Assembly (NCBI GenBank): GCA_032111745.1
Contig: JAULUH010000436.1
Coordinates: forward strand, 1-7,257
Reading direction: 5' to 3'
Length of the DNA: 7,257 bases
Source of the DNA: JAULUH01 sp032111745
GTDB taxonomy: Bacteria; Chloroflexota; Anaerolineae; JAAEKA01
In this document: positions 5,532-7,257 of the stretch, one piece after another
Numbering within the stretch: position 1 is the first letter of the stretch
Layout of the letters: the number at the start of each line of letters is the position of its first letter
Position numbers and translations under genes: made by a program
Notes under the pieces: model-generated
What the model was told of the DNA's origin: nothing
Seen by the model: the letters and a program-made list of their open reading frames with translations, nothing else
Database searches by the model: none

Positions 5532-7257
5532 ATGTCGCATCAGGTCGACTTCCAACCCATCGGGCGCCGCGGGCCGTGTGCTGAGGACGAGTCGCTACTC
5601 CAAGCCGCGCGACGGCTGGGGATCGAGCTGACCAGCGACTGCGGCGGCCAGGGCATTTGCGGCCAGTGCGTGGTCCGCGTGCTGGAGGGCCGCGCATCCC
5701 AGGCAACTTGGGCTGAGCAAGATCAGCTTGGAGAAGCGGACTTGGCGGCCGGCTATCGGCTGGCCTATATGGCCTACCCGCTCAGCAACCTCAAGGCGGG
5801 CGTGCCCGCCACCTCCCTCAGCGTGCCCATGCGGGTCCAGGTGTCCGGCTACGAATCCACCATTGCCCTGGCGCCCGCCGTCCGGGCATATCTGATCCGG
5901 GTGCCGCGTCCGTCACTGGAAGAGCCCCACGCTGACGCCGACAGCCTGCTGGCTCAGCTCCGTACGATTTTCGACGTCGACGTACGCCGCTGCGCTCTGC
6001 CCGTCCTGCAGGAGCTGTCGCCCAACCTGCGGGCCTGGAACTGGCGCTGCCAGGCCGTCGTGCGCGGCGATGAGGTGATTGCAGTGCTGCCCCTGGCCGA
6101 GACTGAAGACGCGGGGCCGGCCGCGGGCCAGGAGAAGGAGCCCATCCCCCCTGTAGCGCATCGCCTTGCCGCAGCGGCCCCGCTCGGCCTGGCCTTCGAC
6201 CTGGGCTCCACCAGCATCGCCGGCTACCTGGTGGACCTGGACAGCGGTGCCACCCTGGCGGCCCGGGGCGCCATGAACCCCCAGATCACCTACGGCGAGG
6301 ACATCATCAGCCGCATGGTCCACGCCCACAAGTCCCCCGATGGTGCCGCCAACCTGCGCCAGGCAGCGCGCGAGGGCCTGAACCACGTGGCGACCGCGCT
6401 GTGCCAGGAGACAGGTGTTGATCCCGCCCGGGCATTGGACGCTGTGGTGGTCGGCAACACGGCCATGCACCACCTGTTGCTGGGGCTGCCCACGCGCCAG
6501 CTGACTTCGGCGCCCTTCGTGCCGGCCATTGCGGCCAGCCTTGACCTGCTGGCCGGCGAGGTGGGGCTGGCCATGGCCCCCACCGGCTACGCCCACATCC
6601 TGCCCAACATCGCCGGTTTCGTAGGTGCCGACCATGTGGCCATGCTGCTGGCTACGGAAGAGGAGTGGGAGGGTCGCACGACGATCGCGCTGGACATCGG
6701 CACCAACACCGAGATTTCGCTGACCCTGCCTGACGGCCGGATCAGCAGCGTCTCGTGCGCGTCGGGGCCGGCGTTCGAGGGCTACCACATCAAGGACGGC
6801 ACCCGGGCGAGCCCTGGGGCCGTGGAACGGGTGTGGGTGCGCCCGGCGGATGGAGTCGTGGAGATGAACACCATCGGCGACCTCCCGCCAGCCGGGATTT
6901 GTGGCTCTGGCATACTGGATGCCGTGGCCCAGCTGCAGCTGGCCGGTGTCCTGGCCGAGAGCGGGCGCCTGCAGCCGGACACGCATCCGGCGCTGCGCGA
7001 AACCAATGGCCAGCGCGAGTTCGTGCTGGTGCCCCCGGACCCAACGGAGGACCGGCGGGGCGTCACCATCACCCAGCACGACGTACGGGAGATCCAGCTG
7101 GCCAAGGCCTCGATCCAGACCGGTGTCGAGCTGCTGCTGGCGCAGCATGAGGTGCCTCTCGACCGTGTCGAGCGGTTCATCATCGCCGGCGCGTTTGGCT
7201 CGTATATCGACATCCCCAACGCCATCGCCATCGGCATGTTCCCGGCCCTGCCACTGG
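5532..7257 (+). CDS. Ferredoxin-ASKHA (DUF4445) corrinoid-protein activator-like, 3' end cut off
   Basis: 575 codons are present and open to the right edge; judging by the family, roughly 50-60 residues are missing. An N-terminal 2Fe-2S ferredoxin domain (1-90) has Cys37, Cys43 and Cys46 (CGGQGICGQC). A linker (about 91-215) is followed by a DUF4445 ASKHA ATPase domain. Its motifs are FDLGSTS (222-228), VVVGNTAMHHLLLG (305-318), ALDIGTNTEI (386-395), ICGSGILD (456-463) and IAGAFGSYIDIPNA (551-564). Proteins of this type (RACo-like reductive activators, COG3894) use ATP to drive an electron onto an inactive Co(II) corrinoid protein in methyl-transfer pathways. The fourth cluster cysteine, normally in 'RLAC' before the end of the ferredoxin domain, is Tyr79 here (RLAYMAYP). 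Another cysteine, Cys16, lies nearby. The ATG has AGAGGA (5520-5525) 6 nt upstream, overlapping the previous stop region, which suggests translational coupling. No corrinoid protein lies within the window. Confidence 0.92.
   Translation, partial: MSHQVDFQPIGRRGPCAEDESLLQAARRLGIELTSDCGGQGICGQCVVRVLEGRASQATWAEQDQLGEADLAAGYRLAYMAYPLSNLKAGVPATSLSVPMRVQVSGYESTIALAPAVRAYLIRVPRPSLEEPHADADSLLAQLRTIFDVDVRRCALPVLQELSPNLRAWNWRCQAVVRGDEVIAVLPLAETEDAGPAAGQEKEPIPPVAHRLAAAAPLGLAFDLGSTSIAGYLVDLDSGATLAARGAMNPQITYGEDIISRMVHAHKSPDGAANLRQAAREGLNHVATALCQETGVDPARALDAVVVGNTAMHHLLLGLPTRQLTSAPFVPAIAASLDLLAGEVGLAMAPTGYAHILPNIAGFVGADHVAMLLATEEEWEGRTTIALDIGTNTEISLTLPDGRISSVSCASGPAFEGYHIKDGTRASPGAVERVWVRPADGVVEMNTIGDLPPAGICGSGILDAVAQLQLAGVLAESGRLQPDTHPALRETNGQREFVLVPPDPTEDRRGVTITQHDVREIQLAKASIQTGVELLLAQHEVPLDRVERFIIAGAFGSYIDIPNAIAIGMFPALPL

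Noticed and set aside
5913..7148. Long minus-strand open frame (about 411 codons) opposite the corrinoid activator
   Set aside because: The plus strand encodes clear ferredoxin and ASKHA motifs throughout; the antisense translation is low-complexity His/Gly/Arg/Gln-rich shadow.

Overview
The window is GC-rich bacterial chromosome, densely coding, with many long antisense shadow frames. The protein repertoire suggests an anaerobic or facultative member of the Chloroflexota (Anaerolineae or Caldilineae type). It includes a DUF4922/HIT-like protein, an AAA/DUF4143 ATPase, an Fsr-like MFS carrier, a pterin-dependent methyltransferase-type protein and an ASKHA-type corrinoid-activator protein. The taxonomic call is inference from gene content; there is no rRNA or other marker gene here.

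Left part (1-1806, minus strand): two genes are read leftwards. A 390-aa HIT/GalT-superfamily protein (531-1703) has its own sigma70-type promoter at 1777-1806. After 157 bp comes a small protein (1-373, cut by the left edge) with a His/Met/Trp/Gly-rich head and helical repeats.

Centre (1904-3156, plus strand): an AAA/DUF4143 ATPase gene is divergent from the HIT gene. Its promoter is nearly consensus, has a perfect inverted repeat wedged between the -35 and -10 boxes, and is placed so that transcription should begin at or next to the ATG (a leaderless mRNA).

Right part (3329-7257, plus strand): an MFS carrier is followed after 5 nt by a 168-aa unrecognised protein. After a 120-bp gap with a strong hairpin come two tightly linked genes. 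The first is a 116-aa protein made of only the two ends of a methyltetrahydrofolate-methyltransferase-type pterin barrel, joined in frame. The second is a ferredoxin-ASKHA (DUF4445) protein of the kind that reactivates corrinoid methyl-transfer proteins, running off the right edge. In that protein the fourth cysteine expected for the [2Fe-2S] cluster is a tyrosine.

The right part therefore looks like a corrinoid/folate methyl-transfer locus with an associated transporter. The methyltransferase is internally deleted and the activator has an altered iron-sulfur site. This is either a decaying locus or one repurposed for a different job. No rRNA, tRNA, CRISPR array, insertion sequence or stretch of more than 300 bases without a gene was seen.
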